This document shows, one piece after another, positions 41,827 to 51,239 of a stretch of DNA of 64,000 nucleotides. The stretch covers positions 62,001-126,000 of the forward strand of contig JANLJE010000026.1 in NCBI GenBank assembly GCA_029255645.1, written 5' to 3'. Position numbers and translations under genes: made by a program. The notes beneath the pieces are model-generated. The model searched no databases. It saw nothing but the letters and a program-made list of their open reading frames with translations, and was not told where the DNA came from. Origin of the DNA: Comamonadaceae bacterium. GTDB taxonomy: Bacteria > Pseudomonadota > Gammaproteobacteria > Burkholderiales > Rhodocyclaceae. How positions within the stretch are numbered: the first letter of the stretch is position 1; the number at the start of each line of letters is the position of its first letter.

Positions 41827-42622
41827 GGTCGGCTACCGTTTCCAACTCGGACTCTCGACGAAGAAGCGATGCTGCCACCTGCTCGAACACGTCCTCGACG
41901 TGTCGGTCGACCTCCGCCGGGTCGATCGATTCAAATACTAGGAATGACGACAGCCGAAGAAAGCGCTTCTGCGCCTCCCTGATCAATTGGCGCCGGGTTA
42001 AGTCCGAGTATGTCTGCGATGCAGCCAGAAGGCCGGCCGCAATGGAGCCGGGCAGGCCGGCTATGCCTGCGAGGGAAGGGCGCTCCATCAACTGGACCAG
42101 TTCGTCCTCACCGAGTGCATGCAGTAGCTCGGAAAGCTGCGGGGCGCTGTCTGTTCTGGGCGTAAGGTGGAATGCACGCCACCATAGGCGTTGAAAGACA
42201 TTGCGGCGGCCCGACACAAACCGCTCAAGCGGCGTGGCCGCTCCACCGACGCCGCTGAAGCGCCATCGGACAATGTCCGGCAGCAGGACGCAGGCAAGGA
42301 ACGCCCACACGCCCCCTCGAGCTGCCTCGGCAGGTGCCATCGGCATTTGCTGTATAAGAACGATAGAAGCCCTAGCATCGAAAGCCGCCGCGGACTGCCC
42401 GCCAGGTGGTTGTGGGTATCCGGCGTCCATCGCGATTTGCAGAAGGTCGTTCCGCAGCTTGATCAGCGCCGTTCTCGTCGACCGATTTCCGATAGGCGTG
42501 TATTCGCAGGAGGGATGCTCAGGGGCTGCCATGCCGGCGAGGACGTCGACTGGGGCTGATCGAGCGCCATCGGCAATCTGCAGGGCGATGTGGTGCGGCA
42601 ATTGGGGAAAGAGAATCACCAC
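41819..42622 (-). CDS. DUF6339-like protein of the Z1/GHKL island
   Basis: This 267-residue protein has no catalytic motif I can assign. Conserved-looking segments are TRTALIKLRNDLLQIAMDAG, GGVWAFLACVLLPDIVRWRF and RRNVFQRLWWRAFHLTP. The general look matches DUF6339 proteins found with similar defence genes; this assignment is tentative. The frame starts at GTG 42622, directly after the preceding stop (TGAGTG), with a second GTG in tandem. It overlaps vsr by 8 bp. It is largely helical and predicted cytoplasmic. Confidence 0.65.
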   Translation of the reverse strand: MVILFPQLPHHIALQIADGARSAPVDVLAGMAAPEHPSCEYTPIGNRSTRTALIKLRNDLLQIAMDAGYPQPPGGQSAAAFDARASIVLIQQMPMAPAEAARGGVWAFLACVLLPDIVRWRFSGVGGAATPLERFVSGRRNVFQRLWWRAFHLTPRTDSAPQLSELLHALGEDELVQLMERPSLAGIAGLPGSIAAGLLAASQTYSDLTRRQLIREAQKRFLRLSSFLVFESIDPAEVDRHVEDVFEQVAASLLRRESELETVADHG

Positions 42623-43525
42623 TCAGCTCCAGAAAAGTCTGAGCCGCCCCTGCAGGTCGGTATTGAAATGGTCAGGCCGCTGGGCTGCAGCGGCCGCAAG
42701 GCCGCTGATGCCGTCGCCGGGAAACAGCATGTGAATCATCGCGCAGACAATCATGCCGCAGCTACCCTCTCCGAAGTCACCGTTCCTTTCAACGAAATCC
42801 TCGCTGGCCAGCGCGCCAACAATCAAAGATTTCGCTACATCAAAGTAGATCGCCGACCGGATGGCTGAAGCTTCTGCAGTGGGGGCGTTCCCCGAAACGG
42901 CTCGAACCACTCGGGGATGCGCCGCATTGACGAGCAGACGTACAGATCCGAGAAAGGGCTGGTCCAGGAAAAACACGTTCCAGGAAAGATGCCATCCTGC
43001 ATCTGGATTGGCCCAATAGCCCTTGCTGAAGTCCACAACTTCAACAGGAAAGAACGACTGCGACGAATCCAGCCGAATGGTCTGTCGTTCCTGAAGGAGG
43101 ATCGCTCCTGCATGCCGGGGGGCAAGCGAACAGCTCTCACCCTGCCCGTGAGCGAGCAGAATGGTGGTGTCGATGTGAAGCATATCGGCTATGTCGCCGC
43201 CTGCAATCTCTCCAGACAGTTCTATGAGGCAGGCGCCATCGCCGGATAGCACAGCGCTGGCCAGACAACGGCGCAGCATGGTTCCCGTACTAGACCAGCT
43301 CGCAGCCGCCAGTAGAGGGGCGTCGCTGGGAAGGCCGCAGTCGCCCCGGAGTCCTTCGACGTCAATGACAACTTCTCTGCGCAGACGGAGCACGGCGCCG
43401 TAGTCCAGTTCGGATAGAACCGGCGGGAGCGGCCGAGCATGCTCTGTCGATAGAATATCCCATTGACCCGCCGTCATCCGGTGCAGCGCGGCACGTTTGT
43501 AGGGAAGAGAGGTCGCAGTCCTCAT
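42623..43525 (-). CDS. Unknown 300-residue island protein
   Basis: No family is recognised in this 300-residue protein. It contains RPLPPVLSELDYGAVLRLRREVV, an Asp/His segment (GGDIADMLHIDTTILLAHGQGE), then FPVEVVDFSKGYWANPDAGW and a C-terminal FNTDLQGRLRLFW. ATG 43525 overlaps the GHKL stop (ATGA), and its own stop abuts the next GTG, so it is an integral part of the operon. It is probably a non-enzymatic subunit, but this is an inference from lack of motifs. Confidence 0.65.
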   Translation of the reverse strand: MRTATSLPYKRAALHRMTAGQWDILSTEHARPLPPVLSELDYGAVLRLRREVVIDVEGLRGDCGLPSDAPLLAAASWSSTGTMLRRCLASAVLSGDGACLIELSGEIAGGDIADMLHIDTTILLAHGQGESCSLAPRHAGAILLQERQTIRLDSSQSFFPVEVVDFSKGYWANPDAGWHLSWNVFFLDQPFLGSVRLLVNAAHPRVVRAVSGNAPTAEASAIRSAIYFDVAKSLIVGALASEDFVERNGDFGEGSCGMIVCAMIHMLFPGDGISGLAAAAAQRPDHFNTDLQGRLRLFWS

Positions 43526-45429
43526 CCTTCTGTTTCGACCTCCGCCTTGAGCGCGACAGAAATCATGGCGTCGGGCGGGACGCTGACCACCACAGCCCAT
43601 GTGCCACCAGCTGCGGGAACGACGCAGCTCGCACTATCTGCTGCGGCGATGGCGCCTCGCGAATCCAGCCACCTCAGAACTTGCGGCTGCTGTGCCCCGT
43701 GCGGAGGGTCGCTTTCAAAGCCGTCGGCAATGACCACTTTGGGTAGCGCTGAGACCCGGATAGGTACCCCACTTGGGCTTGATGCTTCGAAGCGGGCAAT
43801 CATCGCTGGAACGCCATCGACCATGTCGAGCTCGGGTTCTCCGACATACGCAATCTGAGGCCCTCCGGCCCGCCGACCTCCACCGCCGCTCGGTCCGCCA
43901 GTACCTCCAGCAGATCTGGTCGAGCCATTCGAGCTGCTCTGGTGCGCTGCATCCAGACTCAGCGCAGGTACGAGCCCCCCCAACAGACGGGAAAAACCTG
44001 CAACCGAGGCGGATCCGCTCCCCGCCGCTTCGATGGCGGGGGGTGCAGCGAAGGCTCCGACGGCATCCTTCACTCTGCGAAGGGCTACCCGCACGTAGGT
44101 CTTCTCCGCCGCGTCGAGCAGCAGATCGGGAATCCAATCGTCATGTGTTGGCGGCTCGGCCCGAGCAAACGCCGCATCCGCCTCGGCATCGACTCGAAAT
44201 ACGCCCGCGTACTCGGCAAGTTCGTACGGAACTGGTGGGCCTTCCAGGTACTTCACCACAAAGTTGGGCGCCCGCATCATTGCTATATGCCGAAGCGGCC
44301 GTCGAAGAGGCCGCTGATAGAGCATGTCCGAACCATCACTTTCGTCCTGGCCCGGCGCACCTGCTGGTTCGACTGTCGTGGAGGGCTGCCGAACCAGTGC
44401 CAGGTGGCCAAGGAGCTTCTTCGGCCGCTGCGAAGCAATCGGCTCCAGTACCGCGCCGCTGGTCGAGGATTTGGTAGATGCCGCGGTAAAGGCACGCGCG
44501 AGCAGCCTCAGCTCCGGCTCGCTCTGGATGTTAGGCAGTGGCAGCTCGCTGCCCTGCCAGCGCACGCCGAAGGACATGGTAGGTGCTTCATCGATGCCGT
44601 CGATGAACTTGGGCCAGAAGTAGTCGGCTATTGCGCGTCCCATCTGGCTCAGCACCTGCTCCGGCCCCTGCTCTTCGAAGTCAGGAGCCAAAACATAGAC
44701 GGTGGTGCCGGAATCATTGGAGCTACGCTCGGCGAACCCCAGGAGCTGCGCCAATGCATCGGCCTCAGCGCCTGCGACCGGGTCCACAACATCATCATGA
44801 GCCAGCCGGCCCCACCAATGCCGACCGGTGAACCGTCGTCCGTCCGGCCCGCTCGTCTCGAACTGCGGCCCCAATGCTGCGGCCATGAACCTCGAATCCA
44901 TTCCACGCCCGCTATTGAAGCGGCTGTAGACGCAGATGGTCCTCAGCGAGCTGGCGAGGAAGTATGCAGCCTTGCCGAAGCCGTAGGTGCCGCCTGCATG
45001 TGAACGGTTTGGGGGCCTGCCGATGTAGCGCATGAAGTCAACAAAATTGGTCGACTCTCCCGGCTGAGGGACGACGTTTCCACGGGTAGGGCCGCCGAGC
45101 CCGTGGGTGCCGAAGTCGCTTATAGCAAGCACCGGGAACTCGCCTCCGGCAAGGAGACGGGCTCGAATTCCGATCGCGGCCGGGACGTTCTCGAATAGCT
45201 CCTCGGCGATGGACTGGCGGACATCTCGATCGAGGAAGTAGCCATCAACTTGGAAGCGCACGCCTCCTTCGGAAGCAAGTCTCGCATCCCAGCTGTTCTG
45301 AACGGCTTCGCGGATCAACAGGGTGAAGCGGTCAGCTCGCGGGCGGCCAAGCTGGTTGGATACGCCCTCGGCGGCCGCGCCACCCGTTGCCGAGAATGGC
45401 TCAGACTGCAGATCCAGTGGCGTCGGCAT
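43522..45429 (-). CDS. GHKL (MORC/MutL-like) ATPase
   Basis: This 635-residue ATPase has a Bergerat ATP-binding fold. Motif N1 is IREAVQNSWDAR (E41, N45, D48), motif G1 is AISDFGTHGLGGP (D105) and the lid is GGTYGFGKAAYFLAS (147-153). A long C-terminal half with a Gly/Ser-rich linker (GSTRSAGGTGGPSGGGGRR) follows. No MutL-type endonuclease motif was seen. Such ATPases may act as ATP-gated clamps on DNA. Start 45429 (MPTPLDLQSE) has AGGAG 7 nt upstream and overlaps the DUF4420 gene by 29 bp. Confidence 0.85.
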   Translation of the reverse strand: MPTPLDLQSEPFSATGGAAAEGVSNQLGRPRADRFTLLIREAVQNSWDARLASEGGVRFQVDGYFLDRDVRQSIAEELFENVPAAIGIRARLLAGGEFPVLAISDFGTHGLGGPTRGNVVPQPGESTNFVDFMRYIGRPPNRSHAGGTYGFGKAAYFLASSLRTICVYSRFNSGRGMDSRFMAAALGPQFETSGPDGRRFTGRHWWGRLAHDDVVDPVAGAEADALAQLLGFAERSSNDSGTTVYVLAPDFEEQGPEQVLSQMGRAIADYFWPKFIDGIDEAPTMSFGVRWQGSELPLPNIQSEPELRLLARAFTAASTKSSTSGAVLEPIASQRPKKLLGHLALVRQPSTTVEPAGAPGQDESDGSDMLYQRPLRRPLRHIAMMRAPNFVVKYLEGPPVPYELAEYAGVFRVDAEADAAFARAEPPTHDDWIPDLLLDAAEKTYVRVALRRVKDAVGAFAAPPAIEAAGSGSASVAGFSRLLGGLVPALSLDAAHQSSSNGSTRSAGGTGGPSGGGGRRAGGPQIAYVGEPELDMVDGVPAMIARFEASSPSGVPIRVSALPKVVIADGFESDPPHGAQQPQVLRWLDSRGAIAAADSASCVVPAAGGTWAVVVSVPPDAMISVALKAEVETEG

Positions 45430-46447
45430 CGAGAACTCCTGCGAGCACTTCGTATATGCGGTCCAGTGCTGCGGGCTGAAGAGGTGCGGCAGGGCACGCG
45501 GCAAGATCAATGGTGTAGTGGATGTCGAACACGCCGTTCGGAGGCTCCGCAAAGGCGAAGGACGCTGCGGTCAGCCGTGGGAATGATGCTGCCACCTCGT
45601 AGGCCCGCCAGTCGATGACGTCAATTCGAAGCTGTCGATAGTGGGCCTCGTCGCGCTGGTCATATCCAACTTGAGCCAGTCGTACAAGCAGATCGCGGCG
45701 ATCAACTCCAGCCGTCAGAACAGCCTGAACCAGGTCGGGTACGGTGGATCCGGACGCACCATTGAGTTCCAGGCGCATTGCGCACAGGTACAGCCGGGCG
45801 CCGCGCGGCTGCTCCAACTGCGTCAGTCCGTGAATGCGAAACTTCCATTCATCTCGGCGTGCCGTTGTCTTGATCTCCAGGGCACAGCCCGTTGCCGAGA
45901 AATCGTGCCGCGCACCCAGCGGTCCTTGCCAGGCCGAGATGCCTTCTGGGCTGTTGGCGACGATGCGCGACAGATGCCAAAGTTCGCCGAAGAGTCCACA
46001 GAGCGCTTCTGTAGATAGGACGCTTGACGGCTCGCGATCCAGTAGCTCGCGCCAGCGCTGAAGGGTTTGACGGCAGGCCTGCAGAGGCTGGGCGGAATCG
46101 AGGCGCAGCTCGCCGAGCACTTCCTCCGCAAGGTGGGCGAAAACATGGTTGAGATGCGCCTTTTGACATGCAAGGTCGAGATACTGCCGCTGACCCGAAG
46201 CATCAATGAGAGGGCGGGTAGCCAGATGTACGCCGCCGCTGCGCCGGTCGTGCGCAGCCGGAAAGTCGGCTGCCACAGGGACCAGCACATGCCGGAGCCC
46301 GGCAGCATCGACCGCCAGCAGCACGGCACCGTCTGCAGTACGCAGTGCCGTGTCGAAGACGCGGAACTCGCCCCGCGTCGGCGCGTCTGCACCCAGCTCC
46401 AGGTGGCGCCACCCGTCTGCAACAGTCCAGGCGTCGCCGCTTGTCAT
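45401..46447 (-). CDS. PD-(D/E)XK motif protein (DUF4420 type)
   Basis: This 348-residue protein is likely the nuclease subunit. The metal-binding core D182-X8-E191-I-K193 lies in GARHDFSATGCALEIKTTAR, which fits a PD-(D/E)XK restriction-enzyme fold; upstream FGELWHLSRIV is typical of the DUF4420 family. The N-terminal third is beta-rich. ATG 46447 overlaps the Z1 stop (ATGA). It presumably cuts DNA lacking the methylation made by the operon's methyltransferase, which is an inference from context. Confidence 0.85.
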   Translation of the reverse strand: MTSGDAWTVADGWRHLELGADAPTRGEFRVFDTALRTADGAVLLAVDAAGLRHVLVPVAADFPAAHDRRSGGVHLATRPLIDASGQRQYLDLACQKAHLNHVFAHLAEEVLGELRLDSAQPLQACRQTLQRWRELLDREPSSVLSTEALCGLFGELWHLSRIVANSPEGISAWQGPLGARHDFSATGCALEIKTTARRDEWKFRIHGLTQLEQPRGARLYLCAMRLELNGASGSTVPDLVQAVLTAGVDRRDLLVRLAQVGYDQRDEAHYRQLRIDVIDWRAYEVAASFPRLTAASFAFAEPPNGVFDIHYTIDLAACPAAPLQPAALDRIYEVLAGVLDADATGSAV

Positions 46448-49083
46448 TCGTCCGTCTCGGTCATGTCTTCGAGGTCGTCGATGTCGATCATTTCGCTGCC
46501 GACATCTGGCAGATCGACGGTCATATAGTTCTGCGGCGTCAGGTCGCCCTGAGGGACGTTGGGGAAGACCATTGCGAGGCCGACGACATGTTGAACGGCC
46601 TTCAGCGGCGCGCGCTGGTTGCTTTCTCTAAGGGGCGCCGAATCCTTGCTGATCGGATACAGCAGAAGCAGGCCGGTGTCTGGAACAGCCTCCTCGCGCA
46701 GCTGGTGAAGCTCTTCTCTGTCCTTGCCTCGCAGTTCGGCGGCGGGGCGCGGCACATCGGCTGCAACATCGGTTTCCGACATCAAAGCCTTGATATCAAC
46801 AACCTGCGGACTTCTCTTGCGCTGCGACCGTGCGCGGTTGACCAAGGGCACCTCAGCGTCCAATCCAAGATCAATCGTCCCAAGCGTCGGCAGGGGCCTC
46901 GACCGCGTGATCACAGCAACTGTCCAGGAGGTGATGTGGCCGCGCTGATTCTGATCACGGATGTAGCTGCACAACTGCGGCTTCGGCATTTCGCTGTTGC
47001 CGCTGTCGATTTCGTACTCGTCCAGGAATCGGAGAACTTCGGTCGAGCTGACGTTAAAGAATATCCTGTGCGGCTTGTCTTCTACTGTTGTTTGCTGGAT
47101 TCCAGCTGCACGAATCCTTGCGATCAAGTCGCGTGCCGCCTTGAGGTTGCGGTCCAGCCATGACTGGTCTTCATGGCGGAAGACAATGGTCTGCACTTCG
47201 CGTCCGTTGAACGCCATCGTGGCCTGCACCGCATGCTGCATCTTCAGCTTCGCCGTAATGGCCAAAGCAGGATGCTGGCGGATGCGGACCGCGAACTCCA
47301 TGGGTGTGACATCGCCGTTCTTGTAGCGCGAGATGTCCTGCCGAATTTCGCGCTCGACGCTGGCAAGATCATAGAAGTAGTCTCGCAGCTCTTCCGTCAT
47401 CCAAACGCGGGCCAGGTCGCCATAGCCCGGCCTGTAGCCAAACCAGCGCCCCATCTGCAGCAGCGTGTCATAGGCCGAAGCCGATCGGATGAAGAAGCTG
47501 ACCGTCAATCCCTCCAAGGTCAAGCCGCGGGACAGCACGTTGCCGCCGATCACGACGTAGATGCGGCCGTTGCCGTCGGCATCCTGCTGATAGTCCACTC
47601 GGTCAAGCGTTGGACTGCTTCCGTTCTCCACCTTGGTCTCGGTCTGCTTGACCACGGCTGCCATATGCGCCATCAAGTCGCCGAAGGCAATTGGCTCCAG
47701 ATCAAGCTGCTGCGAAGGAAGCGCTGCCTGTTCGCGCAGCCACAGTGCTTCGAGTTCTCCGGCCAAAGCGGCGTCGCCCCTGTGGATCTGCTTCAGCACA
47801 TTATTCTGGAACGCGTCGATGACACCTTTGGCGTTTCGATGCACCACCGCATATTGGGTGGTGTGAATGAGCATGGACGCGTGCTTGCTGTGCTGGCCGC
47901 GCACGCGGCGTGCGGCGGTAGCCATCCAGAAGTACAGCATTGCCTCGCGCAGCGTAGGCGTGATCTCCGGAAAGAAGGTAAACCGGGCATCGCGATTCGG
48001 CGGCTTCAACTGCGCCCCTTCATGTTCGGGTACCAGCCGAATGGCGTTCAGCCCATCAACTGGATCATCGTTCTCATCCAGCGGGGCTCGTCCAAATATC
48101 TGCTCCGCGCCAAAGTACCCTTTGCCACGAGGCAGATCGACGATGAAGTCCCTGGGATAGAGATCTTCCGGCAGGGAGGGATCAATGAAGAGGTTGGCGA
48201 AAGGCGTAGCGGTGTAGCCGACGTAGGCTGCCTTGGGCAGGTCTGCCAGCAGCTTTATGATCAGCTCGTTGATCTTGGTTCGCTCATCAGGTTTCGGATG
48301 CGAGTTGGGGCTGGCCTGATCGGCTTCGTCGTCAATGATCAGGACGGGGCATGCGCGAAGCACTTCGGGCCTCGCTCCCGTTAGCCATTTGTGGAGGCGC
48401 TTGAGCCTGGCGCTGTTTTTCTTGACGACCCCGAGCACCTTTGTCGAGTGCTTTTCTGTCAGGAAGGAGTTGACGTTGGTATTGGATGCGAAATCGTCCT
48501 CAACGTTCGTCACGGTGATCCAGTGCTCCAGGTTGGCAGCGATAAGATCCTCGTCTATGCGTAGCTGTGTTTGGTAGCGCAGGACGTTGTTCATTCCCGA
48601 GAGCACGATGATGAATCGATAGCCGACGTCGGCGGCCTTGGCAATGACAGCAGTGAAGCTGGCAGTCTTGCCGCTCTGGACGTGGCCCAGGACAAGCCCG
48701 CGTGTGCGAATCTGCGCCTTCCCGGGCGGGTCGAGAAGCGAGACCACCCGCGTTGATGCTTCAGCAATGTCTTTGATGGCCTCTGGGTCCCATCCCTTGT
48801 CTCTCAGGTGCCTTTCATAGGAATGCCACAAGCGATCCGACGGGTCTGGGCCCAAATACCAGGGGTCAAGATGCTTGTTGTAGATGCTTCCTGGCTCTTT
48901 CAGCGTCCATACGCGGCGGCTGGCGTCGCGGTACTTTTGGAGAGCCTGTTCAACGAGGGTGGCGGGCAGCAGCGTTGAAAGGCGCGCTGCAGCCTCTTCC
49001 GGTGTTCTCCCTGCCCGCACCGAATCGAGAATCTGCTCAGCCAATTGACCGACTTGATCATTGGCGCCATCACTCAACGGCAT
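46444..49083 (-). CDS. Z1-domain ATPase/helicase-like protein
   Basis: This 879-residue P-loop protein has Walker A in LVLGHVQSGKTASFTAVIAK (K139), a DEAD-like Walker B in VLIIDDEADQASPN (E253), and the Z1 motif AAYVGYTATPFANLFIDPSL near residue 300. Motifs RGLTLEGLTVSFFIRSA and MGRWFGYRPGYGDLARVW in the second half resemble SF2 helicase motifs. Z1 proteins accompany GHKL ATPases and methyltransferases in predicted restriction systems. The start is 32 bp after the methyltransferase stop. It probably translocates on or remodels DNA. Confidence 0.9.
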   Translation of the reverse strand: MPLSDGANDQVGQLAEQILDSVRAGRTPEEAAARLSTLLPATLVEQALQKYRDASRRVWTLKEPGSIYNKHLDPWYLGPDPSDRLWHSYERHLRDKGWDPEAIKDIAEASTRVVSLLDPPGKAQIRTRGLVLGHVQSGKTASFTAVIAKAADVGYRFIIVLSGMNNVLRYQTQLRIDEDLIAANLEHWITVTNVEDDFASNTNVNSFLTEKHSTKVLGVVKKNSARLKRLHKWLTGARPEVLRACPVLIIDDEADQASPNSHPKPDERTKINELIIKLLADLPKAAYVGYTATPFANLFIDPSLPEDLYPRDFIVDLPRGKGYFGAEQIFGRAPLDENDDPVDGLNAIRLVPEHEGAQLKPPNRDARFTFFPEITPTLREAMLYFWMATAARRVRGQHSKHASMLIHTTQYAVVHRNAKGVIDAFQNNVLKQIHRGDAALAGELEALWLREQAALPSQQLDLEPIAFGDLMAHMAAVVKQTETKVENGSSPTLDRVDYQQDADGNGRIYVVIGGNVLSRGLTLEGLTVSFFIRSASAYDTLLQMGRWFGYRPGYGDLARVWMTEELRDYFYDLASVEREIRQDISRYKNGDVTPMEFAVRIRQHPALAITAKLKMQHAVQATMAFNGREVQTIVFRHEDQSWLDRNLKAARDLIARIRAAGIQQTTVEDKPHRIFFNVSSTEVLRFLDEYEIDSGNSEMPKPQLCSYIRDQNQRGHITSWTVAVITRSRPLPTLGTIDLGLDAEVPLVNRARSQRKRSPQVVDIKALMSETDVAADVPRPAAELRGKDREELHQLREEAVPDTGLLLLYPISKDSAPLRESNQRAPLKAVQHVVGLAMVFPNVPQGDLTPQNYMTVDLPDVGSEMIDIDDLEDMTETDE

Positions 49084-49115
49084 GTACGGTTCCCCTTGAA
49101 GTTATTGGTCCTGGT

Positions 49116-51239
49116 TTAGAGCTCGAGAATGAACTCCGCAACGGCTTTCGTCACACTCGGGCAGACTGCGTTCGCAAGCTGCTGCTGCTTGTGCATGAGG
49201 CCGCCATCACCGCCCGATGGGGTGCCGGCAAAACGGAACCAGTCGGGAAAGCTCTGCAGCCGTGCCGCCTCTCGGAGCGAAAGACCTCGATGCTGTGCCG
49301 GATGGATGATCATGCTCTTGCGGTAGTGGCCGATGGTGATGGCGGGCTCCGACCACGCCAAGCGGCGGTAGATGTTGCTATGTGTGCGCTCCACGTCGGC
49401 GTAGTTGGTCATCATGTCTCGGACCGCCTGCCAGTTCTGCCCCTGGCCGATGCCCTTGTAGCGCTCGATTACGTACTCCGCATGTCGAGAGGTGACGTGG
49501 TCCCAGATGATTTCTTTAGGCGCGCCGATGCGCATTGCTCGAAGAAAAGCGTTCTGCTGTAGAAGGGTAGGATTCTCTTCATAAGGCCGCTCAGCCAGGG
49601 AATCTCCATTTCCAAGCTTTGGCAGATCAGCGATGGCATCGCGAACTGTTACGAACGCTTTACTTGTGCCAGGGCCGTGAGTCGGCTTCGGAAACGGTCC
49701 CCACTTGCCGAAATCTTCCTGCGAATAGCCCACGTCCTTGTGGATGCCGAGTAGGAAGAAACGGTTGCGGTTTTGGGGGGCTCCATACCAGACGGCGTCA
49801 AGCAGCTTTGGAAAGACGAGATAGCCCATGCTTCCAAGCCGCTCCAAGACATGAGCGGCGACACTGAGGTCGGAATCAGAATCTTCTCTGGGCGTCCACA
49901 GTATCCCTTGTACGTTTTCCATCAGCAGAACCTTTGGCGCCATTTGCTGAACGCAATCCAAGAAGGCATCTACCAGACGGTTGTTGGGGTTCGAGCTGGA
50001 CCAGCTGTTTCGGTTCGCGCTTGAAAAGCCCTGACAGGGGGGGCCGCCAATCAATACGTCGACGTCCCCGTACTCCTTTGCCATGGCCCCCAGCCGCGCT
50101 CTGACCTTGTCTGAGCAAAGGTCCATGGGGGCATACTCGGCCGGCGTTGCATCAGCCGGTGTAAGCCCTGCCTTTTGCATGTAGGCGTGATTCAGCTTCA
50201 GCGTCTGTGTATAGATAGGATGGATCTCGGCAGATCCTGCAATGCGATAGCCGCGCCCATCGGCCGTCCCCGCGCTGAGGAAGCCTACGCCCATGCCGCC
50301 CGCCCCGGCAAACAGCTCTACTACATTCAGCGTGTTCTTGTCTGCTGTCAGCCGACGTTTGAGCTGCATGGGCTGATCGAAAAGCTGCGAGCGCTGGCTG
50401 GCGGCTTTCGCGTCGTGACCAGCAGCAATCTTGCGATTGGCCCGTACAAGAATGTTCAGCGGTGCGGTGCCGTCTGTGGCATCAGGCCCCCGAGAGGAAA
50501 CGGCAGCGACTGCCGAACGCTCCCGCTTGGCCTTTCGGGCTGCAAGCCGGACCCAGCGGGTCCACGCCAGGAGTTGCGCGAGCTTTTTCAGTCCGTCGTC
50601 AAGGCTTAACGATGTCATGCCTACGAGGATGCCGCGCTGGTATCCCTTGATGCCGCCGATGGACAAGGCAAAGCAGGTCAATTCCTCTACGTCACCCAAC
50701 GCTGCCTTGCCAAGGTTTGCGGCGTAGCATTCGGAACCTCCTGCGGGGCCGCTCAGGTTGATTTGCTGCCAGCTCGCGTTTTCCACACGCTCCTTGGGTG
50801 GGGACGTGCGCACGCCGTCCCTGGCGCGCGCAAACTCAACCCTGCGCGTTGGATCGACTTCGACAACGTAGTGGAGTGTGGGAGAACCATTTGTTTCCAG
50901 GCGATCCACCAATTGAGCGGCAGCCACCGTACGGAAGCTGCAGACAACGACTCCACTTCGTGCCTTTGCCTCTTCAAGAAGAGACGTGGCGGCGTCGATG
51001 CGTGAAGCCCCCTCGACCAGCTCTTGTTCGTGCAGGGCCGTCAACACATCTCCACCAAGGCGGTAGAGCCTCATGCGCGGGGTGCCTGTCTTTCTGCCTT
51101 GGGCGCGCAGGTGTCCTGCGACCTCTTCGAGAATCCAAACCGGCCCCAGGTCGGCCGTTGCGGTACCGGCGCCAGTCAGAATCTGTGAGTCGAATGCCAG
51201 GTCCGGTGTGGTGGTCAGCTCAAGGCTCATGACGTTCAT
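49116..51239 (-). CDS. C5-cytosine DNA methyltransferase with N-terminal extension
   Basis: This 707-residue enzyme makes 5-methylcytosine. The catalytic domain (about residues 300-707) has motif I LNVVELFAGAGGMGVGFLSA, motif IV IGGPPCQGFSSAN with catalytic C402, motif VI KVLLMENVQGILW, motif VIII PQNRNRFFLLG and motif X QLANAVCPSVTKAV. The N-terminal 300 residues are not part of a standard Dcm and have no recognised motif. Start 51239 overlaps the controller stop (ATGA). The target site is unknown. It is the modification arm of the island. Confidence 0.93.
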   Translation of the reverse strand: MNVMSLELTTTPDLAFDSQILTGAGTATADLGPVWILEEVAGHLRAQGRKTGTPRMRLYRLGGDVLTALHEQELVEGASRIDAATSLLEEAKARSGVVVCSFRTVAAAQLVDRLETNGSPTLHYVVEVDPTRRVEFARARDGVRTSPPKERVENASWQQINLSGPAGGSECYAANLGKAALGDVEELTCFALSIGGIKGYQRGILVGMTSLSLDDGLKKLAQLLAWTRWVRLAARKAKRERSAVAAVSSRGPDATDGTAPLNILVRANRKIAAGHDAKAASQRSQLFDQPMQLKRRLTADKNTLNVVELFAGAGGMGVGFLSAGTADGRGYRIAGSAEIHPIYTQTLKLNHAYMQKAGLTPADATPAEYAPMDLCSDKVRARLGAMAKEYGDVDVLIGGPPCQGFSSANRNSWSSSNPNNRLVDAFLDCVQQMAPKVLLMENVQGILWTPREDSDSDLSVAAHVLERLGSMGYLVFPKLLDAVWYGAPQNRNRFFLLGIHKDVGYSQEDFGKWGPFPKPTHGPGTSKAFVTVRDAIADLPKLGNGDSLAERPYEENPTLLQQNAFLRAMRIGAPKEIIWDHVTSRHAEYVIERYKGIGQGQNWQAVRDMMTNYADVERTHSNIYRRLAWSEPAITIGHYRKSMIIHPAQHRGLSLREAARLQSFPDWFRFAGTPSGGDGGLMHKQQQLANAVCPSVTKAVAEFILEL

